From positions 1 to 30,352 of the forward strand of contig JAODBP010000177.1 in assembly GCA_025464025.1 (NCBI GenBank): a stretch of 30,352 bases of DNA. Reading direction: 5' to 3'. Of this stretch, positions 1 to 7,920 are shown piece after piece (within the stretch, counting starts at the first letter, position 1; each line of letters starts with the position of its first letter). The notes beneath the pieces are model-generated. The model searched no databases and was not told the origin of the DNA. It saw only the letters and a program-made list of their open reading frames with translations. The stretch is from Actinomycetes bacterium (GTDB lineage: Bacteria; Actinomycetota; Acidimicrobiia; Acidimicrobiales; CADCSY01). The position numbers were made by a program, and so were the translations under genes.

Positions 1-105
1 GCCGGTGACGCCCACCCGCTGGTGGGCCATGCGGCGCATCGCCACCAGGTCGATGGCCACCACCCCGACCAGCAGGGCGAGGACGAGCGAGTAGACGGGC
101 GGCAT
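1..105 (-). CDS. N-terminus of a membrane protein, cut by the window edge
   Basis: Reading leftward from an ATG at 105-103, 35 codons run without a stop to the window edge. The peptide begins MPPVYSLVLALLVGVVAIDL and continues with a basic stretch (MRRMAHQR). This looks like an N-terminal transmembrane helix or uncleaved signal anchor followed by a positively charged cytoplasmic stretch. Too little is present to name a family. It is divergent from the HNH gene to its right. No Shine-Dalgarno sequence is visible before the ATG. The call rests on the hydrophobic pattern and on the antisense reading being unremarkable. Confidence 0.5.
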   Translation of the reverse strand, partial: MPPVYSLVLALLVGVVAIDLVAMRRMAHQRVGVTG

Positions 106-319
106 CCGGGGTGCTTCGACGCCCGCCAGCGGGGTTCCTGGGCCCCGCCGGCGGAGGTCAGCTCAGCAGTTCTGGCAGTGACTCCTACCGGTCCCCCGGC
201 CGGAGACCCAGTGCTCCGAGCGGACCGTGAGCCCCGACCCCACACCAGTGATACGACAACTTCCCCGGCTGTCCGGTTCGTCCGGTTTCAGTGTCACACC
301 CCCTCGTCATGATGGAGGG
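106..319. other. Divergent intergenic region
   Basis: About 214 bases lie between the leftward membrane protein and the rightward HNH gene if that gene starts at 320. It should hold both promoters. Apart from the CATGAT hexamer at 308-313 I see no clear operator, repeat or RNA gene. Confidence 0.4.
308..313 (+). promoter_or_regulatory. Possible -10 of a leaderless HNH gene
   Basis: CATGAT lies 6 nt before the GTG at 320. It matches the T/C-A-N-N-N-T plus 5-9 nt layout seen before many genes here, and it is the main reason for choosing GTG 320 over GTG 227. Confidence 0.35.
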
Positions 320-1441
320 GTGGAGGTTCGGTCCTCGACCGTGGAGCAGCTGGTGGGTACCGGTCCCGCCGCGTTCGCCGATGGCGACTCGATCGTCGAG
401 CTGGACCGTGCGATCAACCAGCTCCAGGCGCTGCGCAACGGCGCCGTGGGGGTGTGGGACGCCGAGAAGGAGTGGGCGCCGTCGCGGGCGAAGAGCGGTG
501 CGGCGTGGCTGGCGTGGAAGTGCCGGCGACCGTTGGACGAGACCCGCCGCTGGACCCGTGTGGCGCGACAGCTGCGTTCGATGCCCGAGACCGAGGCCGC
601 GTGGCTGGCTGGCGAGATCCATGAGCGGCACGTGTCGAAGCTGTGCTCGGCGCGTCGACCGGAGACGGCCGAGGTGTTCGATCGGGATGAGGGGATGCTC
701 CTCGACAACGCGAGGCGCCTGTCGTTCGCCCACTTCCACCGGACCGTCGACTACTGGTTGCAGCACGCCGACCCCGACGGGGCCGAGGCCGACGCCGACC
801 GCCAGCGGGACCGACGTGAAGCACACCTCGACCGGTCGTTCGAGGGGATGTGGTTCGGGAAGCTCACCCTCGATCCGATCTCCGGCACCATCGTGAGCAA
901 CGCGCCCAAAGCCATCGAGCAGAAGCTCTTCCAGGCCGACTGGGCCGAGGCCAAGGCCCGGTTGGGTCGTGACCCGCTGGTGACCGAGCTGTGCCGCACC
1001 GCCCAGCAACGACGAGCCGACGCGTTCACCGAGATGGCAACGCTCGCCCGAGCCGTGCCCGCCGACGCCCGACGGCCCGAGCCGCTCTTCACCGTGGTCA
1101 TGGGCTACGAGAAGTTCAAGCAGGTCTGCGAGCTCGCCAACCGCACCGTCGTCACGCCGGGCTCGCTGGTGCCGTACCTGACCGACGCGCTCATCGAGCG
1201 CATCGTCGCCGACGGCAAGGGCCGCGTCCTCGATGTCGGCGAGGCCCGCTGCTTCACCGGCGCCACCCGACGAGCCGTCGAGGTCCTCGGCGAGGAATGC
1301 TTCGAAGACACCTGCGAAGTGCCCGCCGAGGACGCCCAGATCGACCACATCATCGAGTACTCCAAAGATGGGCCGACGAGGACCTGGAACGGCCGACCCG
1401 CCTGCGGCTTCCACAACCGACGGCGCAGCCGGGGCCCCTGA
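320..1441 (+). CDS. HNH endonuclease-domain protein, DUF222/13E12 type
   Basis: A 373-aa protein if started at GTG 320; the frame stays open to GTG 227, and GTG 341 is another candidate. The body is the long helical DUF222-like region typical of actinobacterial 13E12-repeat proteins. The C-terminus carries the HNH core: an upstream Cys, then QIDHIIEYS, NGR and CGFHN, giving the Asp-His, Asn and His of a beta-beta-alpha metal finger. Family members occur in many copies in actinobacterial genomes; their role is unsettled, with nuclease or mobile-element-associated activity usually presumed. Here the gene looks intact, with no flanking repeats or recombinase. HNH function is inferred from motifs alone. 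Confidence 0.85.
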   Translation: MEVRSSTVEQLVGTGPAAFADGDSIVELDRAINQLQALRNGAVGVWDAEKEWAPSRAKSGAAWLAWKCRRPLDETRRWTRVARQLRSMPETEAAWLAGEIHERHVSKLCSARRPETAEVFDRDEGMLLDNARRLSFAHFHRTVDYWLQHADPDGAEADADRQRDRREAHLDRSFEGMWFGKLTLDPISGTIVSNAPKAIEQKLFQADWAEAKARLGRDPLVTELCRTAQQRRADAFTEMATLARAVPADARRPEPLFTVVMGYEKFKQVCELANRTVVTPGSLVPYLTDALIERIVADGKGRVLDVGEARCFTGATRRAVEVLGEECFEDTCEVPAEDAQIDHIIEYSKDGPTRTWNGRPACGFHNRRRSRGP

Positions 1442-1448
1442 CCTTGCC

Positions 1449-1465
1449 CCCGCCCGAGCGGCGGG
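1449..1465 (+). terminator. Possible weak terminator hairpin
   Basis: Eight bases after the HNH stop, CCCGCC and GGCGGG pair around a 5-base CGAGC loop. There is no T-run, and the stem is only 6 bp, so it may be chance in GC-rich DNA. Confidence 0.25.
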
Positions 1466-1471
1466 TGGAGC

Positions 1472-1981
1472 ATGCGAGACATGGAGACCGAGGCCGTGAT
1501 CGCCTTCCTGGAGGAGCGCGGCGCAGCGACGCTCGAGCACCCGGGGGGCACGTTGCTGGCCCACCTGCGGCGGACGGCCGACACGCTCGAGCGTTGGGGC
1601 GCGCCCGACGCGCTCGTGCTCGCCGGGCTGGCCCACGCGACCTACGGCACCGACGGGTTCCCCTCGTCGCTGGCCACGCTCGACGAGCGGCCGTTGGTGC
1701 AGGCCCTCCTCGGGGACGAGGCCGAGGCGCTCGTCTACGAGTACGCCGCGTCGGACCGGGCGGTGACGTGGCCGGCGATCGAGGAGCCCGCCGTCGCCTA
1801 CCGCGACCGCTTCACCGACGAGACCCGCACCATCGAGGGCGACCGCCTCCGGGCCTACTGGACCCTGAGCGTGGCCAACGAGCTCGACCTCGCCCACCTC
1901 TACGACCCGGCGTCGATCGTCGCCCACCTCCGCCGCGCCACCCACCTCCTGCCGCCCGCCGCCCTGGAGGACCTCGCCTAG
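1472..1981 (+). CDS. DUF6817-like (HD-like helical) protein
   Basis: A 169-aa protein, or 166 aa from the ATG at 1481. Two features resemble the DUF6817 domain: HPGGTLLAHLRRTADTLERW, then LVLAGLAHATYGTDGF. The spaced histidines in a helical context recall HD-type metal-binding folds, but a full HD motif is not evident. The family's biochemical role is unknown to me. The gene sits 30 nt after the HNH gene and 12 nt before the methyltransferase gene. Its TAG stop forms the first three bases of a possible -10 for the next gene. Family recognition is from memory. Confidence 0.7.
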   Translation: MRDMETEAVIAFLEERGAATLEHPGGTLLAHLRRTADTLERWGAPDALVLAGLAHATYGTDGFPSSLATLDERPLVQALLGDEAEALVYEYAASDRAVTWPAIEEPAVAYRDRFTDETRTIEGDRLRAYWTLSVANELDLAHLYDPASIVAHLRRATHLLPPAALEDLA

Positions 1982-1984
1982 CCT
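1979..1984 (+). promoter_or_regulatory. Possible -10 built on the upstream stop codon
   Basis: TAGCCT starts with the TAG stop of the DUF6817-like gene and ends 9 nt before the ATG at 1994. This would give the methyltransferase gene its own leaderless or near-leaderless transcript. Confidence 0.35.
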
Positions 1985-1993
1985 CCGCGGCGC

Positions 1994-2998
1994 ATGCCCG
2001 AACACGCCCTGCTCGTCCAACCCTCGGCCAACCGCCTCTACTCGCAGTCGGGCCCGGCCCTGCTGGCCGCCGAGCTGCAGGCGCTCGACCACCTGGCCCT
2101 GGGCGACCGCCTCACCGACGTCGCCGTGACCGAGCTGGGCGGCACGCCCTACGTGACCTTCGGCGGCGAGCTCGACGCCGAGGCCCTCGGCGTGGTGTCG
2201 AACCTGTCGGCCGTCTACGCCCTGTTCGAGCGCGAGGGCGATCGCCTCCGCCCGATCACGCCGGCCCGGCTCGACCGGTGGGACGACGACCTGCTCACCA
2301 TCCAGCGCTACCCGGGCCGGACGAACGAGCAGCTCACCCGGCTCGTGCTCGACCTCGCCCTCGCCGCCGCCCACGGGTCGGGTCCGTTCACCGGCGACCG
2401 GGCCCGCGTCCTCGACCCGCTCTGCGGCCGGGGCACGACCCTCAACGTCGCCGTGCACCTGGGCCTCGACGCCGCTGGCGTCGACGTCGACCGCAAGGAC
2501 GTCGAGGCCTACCTCCAGTTCTTCACCACCTGGCTCAAGGACAAGCGGGCCAAGCACCGCAGCCAGCGCCACGGCACCCGCACCACCTTGACCTTCGCCG
2601 CCGACAAGGACGCCGCCAAGGCCGGCGTCGAGCAGGAGGTGGTCGTGGTCGCCGACGACACCCGGAAGGTCGTCGACCACCTCGGCAAGTCGTCGGTCGA
2701 CGTCATCGTCACCGACCTGCCCTACGGCGTGCAGCACGGCGCCACCGCCGGGGGCGACCTCCGCCGCAGCCCGGCCGACCTGCTCGTGGCCGCCCTGCCG
2801 GCGTGGCGAGCCGTGCTCCGCCCGGGCGGCGCCATGGGCCTGGCGTGGAACACCAAGGTCCTCCCCCGACCCGAGCTGGTCGGCCTGCTCGAGGCGGCCG
2901 GCCTCACCGTCCTGGCCGGCGACGCGTTCGGCGCCTTCGCCCACCGGGTCGACCACGCCATCGACCGTGACGTGGTCGTGGCGCGAAGGTCCCGGTGA
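1994..2998 (+). CDS. TRM11-like SAM-dependent RNA methyltransferase
   Basis: A 334-aa protein. The C-terminal half has a Rossmann methyltransferase core: SAM-binding motif I reads VLDPLCGRGTTLN (around residue 138), followed by AGVDVDRKDVEAY. The catalytic motif IV reads VIVTDLPYGVQH (around 240), a D-L-P-Y-G variant of the N/D-PPY signature of amino-methylating enzymes. A late segment, LRPGGAMGLAWNT, fits motif VI. The N-terminal half would supply RNA recognition, although I cannot confirm a THUMP domain. This layout matches TRM11/TrmG10-type tRNA guanosine N2-methyltransferases; the exact substrate is inference. It converges on the mannosyltransferase gene with only 19 bases between them. 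Confidence 0.78.
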   Translation: MPEHALLVQPSANRLYSQSGPALLAAELQALDHLALGDRLTDVAVTELGGTPYVTFGGELDAEALGVVSNLSAVYALFEREGDRLRPITPARLDRWDDDLLTIQRYPGRTNEQLTRLVLDLALAAAHGSGPFTGDRARVLDPLCGRGTTLNVAVHLGLDAAGVDVDRKDVEAYLQFFTTWLKDKRAKHRSQRHGTRTTLTFAADKDAAKAGVEQEVVVVADDTRKVVDHLGKSSVDVIVTDLPYGVQHGATAGGDLRRSPADLLVAALPAWRAVLRPGGAMGLAWNTKVLPRPELVGLLEAAGLTVLAGDAFGAFAHRVDHAIDRDVVVARRSR

Positions 2999-3017
2999 GC
3001 TGAGCCTTACGCGCCCT

Positions 3018-3761
3018 TCAGCCCGGCCGGGCCTCGGCCCGGCGGCGGCTGCCGGGCAGGCGATCGCGCACGCCCCACAGGGTCACCAGCACGAACGCCT
3101 CGCCCACGATCTTCCACGACATCTTCGAGTCGCCCTCGACCCGGTCGGTGAAGGTGATCGGCACCTCGACGATCGTCCCGCCGAGTCGGGCGACCCGGTA
3201 GGCCATCTCGACCTGGAACCCGTAGCCGTCGGCCCGGATGGCCGGCAGGTCGAGCCGCCGGAGCATGTCGGCCCGGTAGGCACGGAAGCCGGCGGTGGCG
3301 TCCTTCACCTGCAACCGGAGCACGGCCTGCACGTAGCGGTTGCCGGCCACCGAGATGAGCCGCCGGATGCGGGGCCAGTCCGGGATCGACCCACCGGGCA
3401 CGTAGCGCGAGCCGATGGCGAGGTCGGCGCCCGACTCGACGGCGGCCAGCAGCGACGGCAGCGCGCCCGGGTCGTGGGAGCCGTCCGCGTCGATCTCGAC
3501 CATCACCTCGAAGCCGTTGGCCAGCCCGTGGGCGAAGCCGGCCCGGTAGGCGCTGCCCAGGCCGTCCTTGCCCGGCCGACGGAGGACCTCGATCTGGCCC
3601 AGGTCGCGACCGGCGGCCTCGGCCAGGTCGGCCGTGCCATCGGGGCTGGCGTCGTCGACCACCAGCACGGTCGCGTCGGGCACGGCCGTGCGCAGCCGGT
3701 GCAGGACGGTCGCCACGTTGGCGGCCTCCTGGTACGTCGGCAGGACGACGAGCGTGCGCAC
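3018..3761 (-). CDS. Polyprenol monophosphomannose synthase (GT2)
   Basis: A 247-aa enzyme that should transfer mannose from GDP-mannose to polyprenyl phosphate at the inner membrane face, supplying lipid-linked mannose for lipoglycans and protein O-mannosylation. GT2 motifs are clear: LVVLPTYQEAANV at the N-terminus, VVDDASPDGT (Asp36/Asp37), and the metal-binding EIDADGSHDP (Asp91-x-Asp93), then GSRYVPGG and the DPM1-typical KDATAGFRAY and YGFQVEM. It has only the catalytic domain: no C-terminal GtrA-like membrane domain and no fused apolipoprotein N-acyltransferase (Lnt), as occurs in some actinobacterial Ppm1 proteins. The start is GTG, preceded by a TACAGT hexamer at 8 nt. It is divergent from the small membrane protein gene. 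Confidence 0.9.
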   Translation of the reverse strand: MRTLVVLPTYQEAANVATVLHRLRTAVPDATVLVVDDASPDGTADLAEAAGRDLGQIEVLRRPGKDGLGSAYRAGFAHGLANGFEVMVEIDADGSHDPGALPSLLAAVESGADLAIGSRYVPGGSIPDWPRIRRLISVAGNRYVQAVLRLQVKDATAGFRAYRADMLRRLDLPAIRADGYGFQVEMAYRVARLGGTIVEVPITFTDRVEGDSKMSWKIVGEAFVLVTLWGVRDRLPGSRRRAEARPG

Positions 3762-3769
3762 GGAGGGGC

Positions 3770-3775
3770 ACTGTA
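3770..3775 (-). promoter_or_regulatory. -10 hexamer of the mannosyltransferase gene
   Basis: On the minus strand this reads TACAGT and ends 8 nt before the GTG at 3761. No Shine-Dalgarno sequence is present, consistent with a leaderless transcript. Confidence 0.45.
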
Positions 3776-3804
3776 GGCAGTTCGGTCGAACCGGCCGTGG
3801 TCCG

Positions 3805-3810
3805 TAGAGT
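3805..3810 (+). promoter_or_regulatory. -10 hexamer of the small membrane protein gene
   Basis: TAGAGT ends 9 nt before the ATG at 3820. Together with the oppositely facing TACAGT at 3770-3775 it forms a compact divergent promoter region of 58 bases. Confidence 0.4.
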
Positions 3811-3819
3811 TGTCGGCCG

Positions 3820-4203
3820 ATGACCGAGACGGCTCGCCCCTACTCCCCCAACGCGCTGCCCTCGGTCGCCGCCCGGCTGCTCGCGTTCCTCGCCATCCTC
3901 GTCGGCGGCCTGTGCGGCGGGCTCATCGGCTGGTCGGTCACCGACCTCCAGTGCGGGAGCAGCGCCCACGGCACCGTCGTCATCGGCTCGACCAGCACCA
4001 CGGCGCCGGCCACGACCACCACGACGGCACCGAAGGCCGACGACAGCGGCTGCTCGACCTGGAACGCCGGTGGCAGCCTGCTCGGCGCCGTCGTCGGCGC
4101 CGGCGGCACGGCCGTCGTGTCCGTGCTCGTCCTGCGGGCCATGGCCGAGTGGCGCCGCGACCTCGACGTCGACGAAGCCCCGGACGTGACCCCCGACCGC
4201 TAG
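3820..4203 (+). CDS. Small membrane protein with a Thr-rich external linker
   Basis: A 127-aa protein of unknown function. It has two predicted transmembrane helices: residues about 17-41 (LLAFLAILVGGLCGGLIGWS) and about 86-108 (LLGAVVGAGGTAVVSVLVL). Between them is a short, probably extracytoplasmic loop with two cysteines and a STSTTAPATTTTTAP tract, a linker type common in actinobacterial exported proteins. The C-terminus is acidic and probably cytoplasmic. I recognise no domain. Its TAG stop shares a CTAG with the stop of the convergent deacetylase gene. Confidence 0.7.
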   Translation: MTETARPYSPNALPSVAARLLAFLAILVGGLCGGLIGWSVTDLQCGSSAHGTVVIGSTSTTAPATTTTTAPKADDSGCSTWNAGGSLLGAVVGAGGTAVVSVLVLRAMAEWRRDLDVDEAPDVTPDR

Positions 4204-4913
4204 CGCGCCAGGCGCAACCGGCGGAAGGCCTCGGCCAGCGCCACGCCCCCCCGGCGGCCCTCCTCCTCGGCCCGGTGCCGGACGAAGTCGGCGAGCCACT
4301 CGTCGGCGTCGACCGCCAGCTGGCTGGTGTGGGAGAAGAGGGCGCGGACCTTGGCGTCGAGCCCCTCGGCGATGTCGACCCACACGTCGGGCTCGAGCGA
4401 GCCGGACAGCAGCACGGTGGCCACCTGGTGGGCCGGCCCCCGGTGCGGGTGGTAGAGCGGCGACGCCGCCGCGGGGGCCACGGCGTCGAGCACGGCCCAC
4501 CCGATGGTGCGGTGGTCGACGTGGTTCACGTAGCCGTCGCCGAAGAAGACGGCTGTCGGGTCGGGCGCCACGACCACGACCGGGCGGACCCGCCGCACCG
4601 CGCCGACGAGCTCCTCGCGGAGATCGGCGACCCGATCGAGCTCGCCGTCGGGATGGCCCCACACCTCGACCTGCTCGAGCCCCATCGCCGCCGCCGCCGC
4701 CCGCACCTCGTCGGCCCGCCGCGCCGCGAGCTCGACCGGGTCGGCCGCCGGATCGGTCGAGCCCTTGTCACCGGCGCAGGCCACGATCACGGTGACCTCG
4801 GCGCCCGCCGCCGCCCACCGCGCCAGCGTGCCGCCGCACGAGACCTCGGGGTCGTCGGGGTGGGCGTAGACCGCCAGCACCCGCTCGGGGACCTCGTCGA
4901 ACGTCACTGCCAT
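4200..4913 (-). CDS. PIG-L family deacetylase (MshB/Mca-like)
   Basis: A 237-aa zinc-dependent N-deacetylase of the LmbE/PIG-L family. The metal-binding AHPDDPEVSCGG motif is near residue 16 and the second motif, NHVDHRT, is mid-protein; together they supply the His/Asp/His zinc ligands and the catalytic Asp. Family members remove acetyl from GlcNAc-type substrates, including mycothiol precursors in Actinobacteria, but nothing here fixes the substrate. The start is ATG 4913, preceded at one base by GAGGTGG, close for a Shine-Dalgarno. It lies 16 nt after the threonine aldolase stop, so the two form one leftward unit. The stop overlaps that of the convergent membrane protein gene. Confidence 0.85.
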   Translation of the reverse strand: MAVTFDEVPERVLAVYAHPDDPEVSCGGTLARWAAAGAEVTVIVACAGDKGSTDPAADPVELAARRADEVRAAAAAMGLEQVEVWGHPDGELDRVADLREELVGAVRRVRPVVVVAPDPTAVFFGDGYVNHVDHRTIGWAVLDAVAPAAASPLYHPHRGPAHQVATVLLSGSLEPDVWVDIAEGLDAKVRALFSHTSQLAVDADEWLADFVRHRAEEEGRRGGVALAEAFRRLRLAR

Positions 4914-4929
4914 CCCCACCTCACAGCCA

Positions 4930-5937
<1,008 letters not shown>

Positions 5938-5948
5938 CGGCAGGACTC

Positions 5949-5954
5949 TAGGGT
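5949..5954 (+). promoter_or_regulatory. -10 hexamer of the IMPase-family gene
   Basis: TAGGGT ends 6 nt before the GTG at 5961, with no Shine-Dalgarno sequence in between. Confidence 0.5.
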
Positions 5955-5960
5955 CAGGGC

Positions 5961-6752
5961 GTGGTCGACCCCGTGGAGCTGCTGGCCCTCGCCACGTCGT
6001 TGGCCACCGATGCGGCCCAGCTCCTGCGCGACGGGCTCGACCACGTCCACGACGTCGACACCAAGTCGTCGCTCACCGACATGGTCACCGCGTCGGACCG
6101 GGCGTCGGAGCGGCTCATCGTCGACGGCATCCGCCGGGCTCGCCCCGACGATGCCATCCTCGGCGAGGAGGGCACCGCCGACGCCGGCACCAGCGGCGTG
6201 CGATGGGTGCTCGACCCGCTCGACGGCACGACCAACTTCCTCTACGGCCTCCCGGCCTTCGCGGTCTCCATCGCCGTCGAGGTCGACGGGGTCACCGAGG
6301 TGGGGGTCGTGGTCGACGCCGCCCGGGGCGAGACCTTCACCGCCGTCCGGGGCGGCGGCGCCCACCTCGACGGGCGGCCGCTGCGGTGCACCGCCACCGA
6401 CCGGCTGGCCACCGCGCTCGTCGGCACCGGGTTCTCCTACGACGCCGAGCGCCGGGCCCGCCAAGGGGCTGTCGTGGCCCAGGTGCTGCCGCTGGTGCGC
6501 GACATCCGCCGGGTGGGTGCCGCGGCAATCGACCTGTGCTGGGTCGCCGCCGGCCGGCTCGACGCCTTCTACGAGAAGGGCCTGGCCCCGTGGGACCTGG
6601 GGGCCGGATCGCTCGTCGCGGCCGAGGCCGGAGCGCTCGTCGGCGACCTCGACGGCGGCCCGCCGTCGGGCGCCTTCACCCTCGCCGCTGCCCCCGACCT
6701 CTTCGAGCCGCTCCGTGCGCTGCTGGCCGCGCACGGGGCCGGTAGTGCCTGA
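5961..6752 (+). CDS. suhB: Inositol monophosphatase family phosphatase
   Basis: A 263-aa Mg2+-dependent sugar/inositol phosphatase. Metal-binding motifs are complete: ILGEEG (residues 66-71), [12 protein letters not shown] (82-93, with Asp85 and Asp88) and the C-terminal APWDLGAG that supplies the last Asp. Likely substrates are inositol-1-phosphate (for phosphatidylinositol or mycothiol synthesis) or histidinol phosphate, since actinobacterial HisN belongs to the same family; the sequence does not decide. The GTG start is supported by the TAGGGT hexamer 6 nt upstream. The gene is followed by a palindrome-rich regulatory region. Confidence 0.88.
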   Translation: MVDPVELLALATSLATDAAQLLRDGLDHVHDVDTKSSLTDMVTASDRASERLIVDGIRRARPDDAILGEEGTADAGTSGVRWVLDPLDGTTNFLYGLPAFAVSIAVEVDGVTEVGVVVDAARGETFTAVRGGGAHLDGRPLRCTATDRLATALVGTGFSYDAERRARQGAVVAQVLPLVRDIRRVGAAAIDLCWVAAGRLDAFYEKGLAPWDLGAGSLVAAEAGALVGDLDGGPPSGAFTLAAAPDLFEPLRALLAAHGAGSA

Positions 6753-6753
6753 T

Positions 6754-6771
6754 GTCACCCGATCGGGTGAC
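6754..6771. promoter_or_regulatory. Perfect 18-bp palindrome
   Basis: GTCACCCGATCGGGTGAC is identical on both strands, with no loop. It begins two bases after the phosphatase stop and contains the first GTCAC of the array. It could be a dimer operator. It is a poor intrinsic terminator because it has no spacer loop and no T-run. Confidence 0.45.
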
Positions 6772-6788
6772 CTCTGTCACCGTCAGGG

Positions 6789-6813
6789 GTTGCGGTCGTC
6801 ACACGATCGCAAC
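6789..6813. repeat. Inverted repeat in the STAS promoter region
   Basis: Two 11-base arms, GTTGCGGTCGT and ACGATCGCAAC, pair with one mismatch around a 3-base CAC loop. The structure spans the third GTCAC of the array, so it may be part of the operator or a small hairpin in any read-through transcript. Confidence 0.4.
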
Positions 6814-6858
6814 GGCCGGGTCACCTGCCCGACGGCTTCCGCGGCAAACCTCTTCGCC

Positions 6859-7173
6859 ATGCCCGTGATCCGGATGGAGCCCGAGCACGTCATCGATGCC
6901 CAGGTCTGCGCCACCGGCGCGGTCCTCACCATCCACGGCTGCCTCGACCAGGCCGCCGGGGAAGCGTTGGTGAAGGCCACGGCCCGCCTCGTGATGGACC
7001 AGCCGCACCGGCTGGAGATCGACCTGTGCTCGCTCACCGGCTTCAGCGCCGAGGGTGCCTGCGCCCTGGCCGCCTGCCGCGACCTGTGCACGTCGCTCGC
7101 CGAGGGCCTGCACTACAAGACCGGTCAGGGCGCGGGCCGCGAGGCGCTCCTCGCCGCCTACGCCGACTGCTGA
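6859..7173 (+). CDS. STAS-domain protein without the phospho-serine
   Basis: A 104-aa protein with a single STAS-like fold, as in anti-sigma-factor antagonists: a beta strand GAVLTIHGCLDQ, a helix AAGEALVKATARL, then RLEIDLCSLTGFSAEGACAL. In SpoIIAA-type antagonists the last motif is D-S-S-G with a phosphorylated serine; here the aligned residues are S63-A64-E65-G66, so the phospho-acceptor position is Ala. That argues against control by an anti-sigma kinase, or for a constitutively unphosphorylated state. No partner kinase or sigma factor gene is nearby. It sits 58 bases before the mtrA-type gene, downstream of the GTCAC array. The STAS call is based on pattern, not on a search. Confidence 0.65.
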   Translation: MPVIRMEPEHVIDAQVCATGAVLTIHGCLDQAAGEALVKATARLVMDQPHRLEIDLCSLTGFSAEGACALAACRDLCTSLAEGLHYKTGQGAGREALLAAYADC

Positions 7174-7218
7174 ACCCCGCGAGAACACGAGTGCCGCGGC
7201 ATCGGCCGCTCCATCGGG

Positions 7219-7224
7219 CATCCT
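7219..7224 (+). promoter_or_regulatory. Possible -10 of the mtrA-type gene
   Basis: CATCCT ends 7 nt before the GTG at 7232; there is no Shine-Dalgarno sequence. Confidence 0.4.
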
Positions 7225-7231
7225 TGCCCGC

Positions 7232-7912
<681 letters not shown>

Positions 7913-7920
7913 CCACGCGC

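Larger units (their letters stand above)
6754..6824 (+). promoter_or_regulatory. Array of four GTCAC motifs, exact 22-bp period
   Basis: GTCAC occurs at 6754, 6776, 6798 and 6820, each exactly 22 bp from the next, with GCAAC at 6809 filling one 11-bp half step. All lie on the same face of the helix, upstream of the STAS gene; the last is near the expected -35 position of a weak -10 (AAACCT, 6846-6851, 7 nt before the ATG). OmpR-family regulators bind direct repeats at about 11-bp steps, and published MtrA sites resemble GTCACA or GTAACC, from memory. An mtrA-type regulator gene begins 408 bases downstream, so an MtrA-like operator is a reasonable inference. Confidence 0.5.

Noticed and set aside
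185..2956. Very long open frame on the minus strand (over 900 codons)
   Set aside because: It is antisense to three recognisable genes and rich in low-complexity Gly/Arg/Val/Glu; it is a high-GC shadow.
3780..3791. GTTCGGTCGAAC dyad between the divergent promoters
   Set aside because: Only 5-bp arms, which is common by chance in GC-rich DNA; not strong enough to call an operator.
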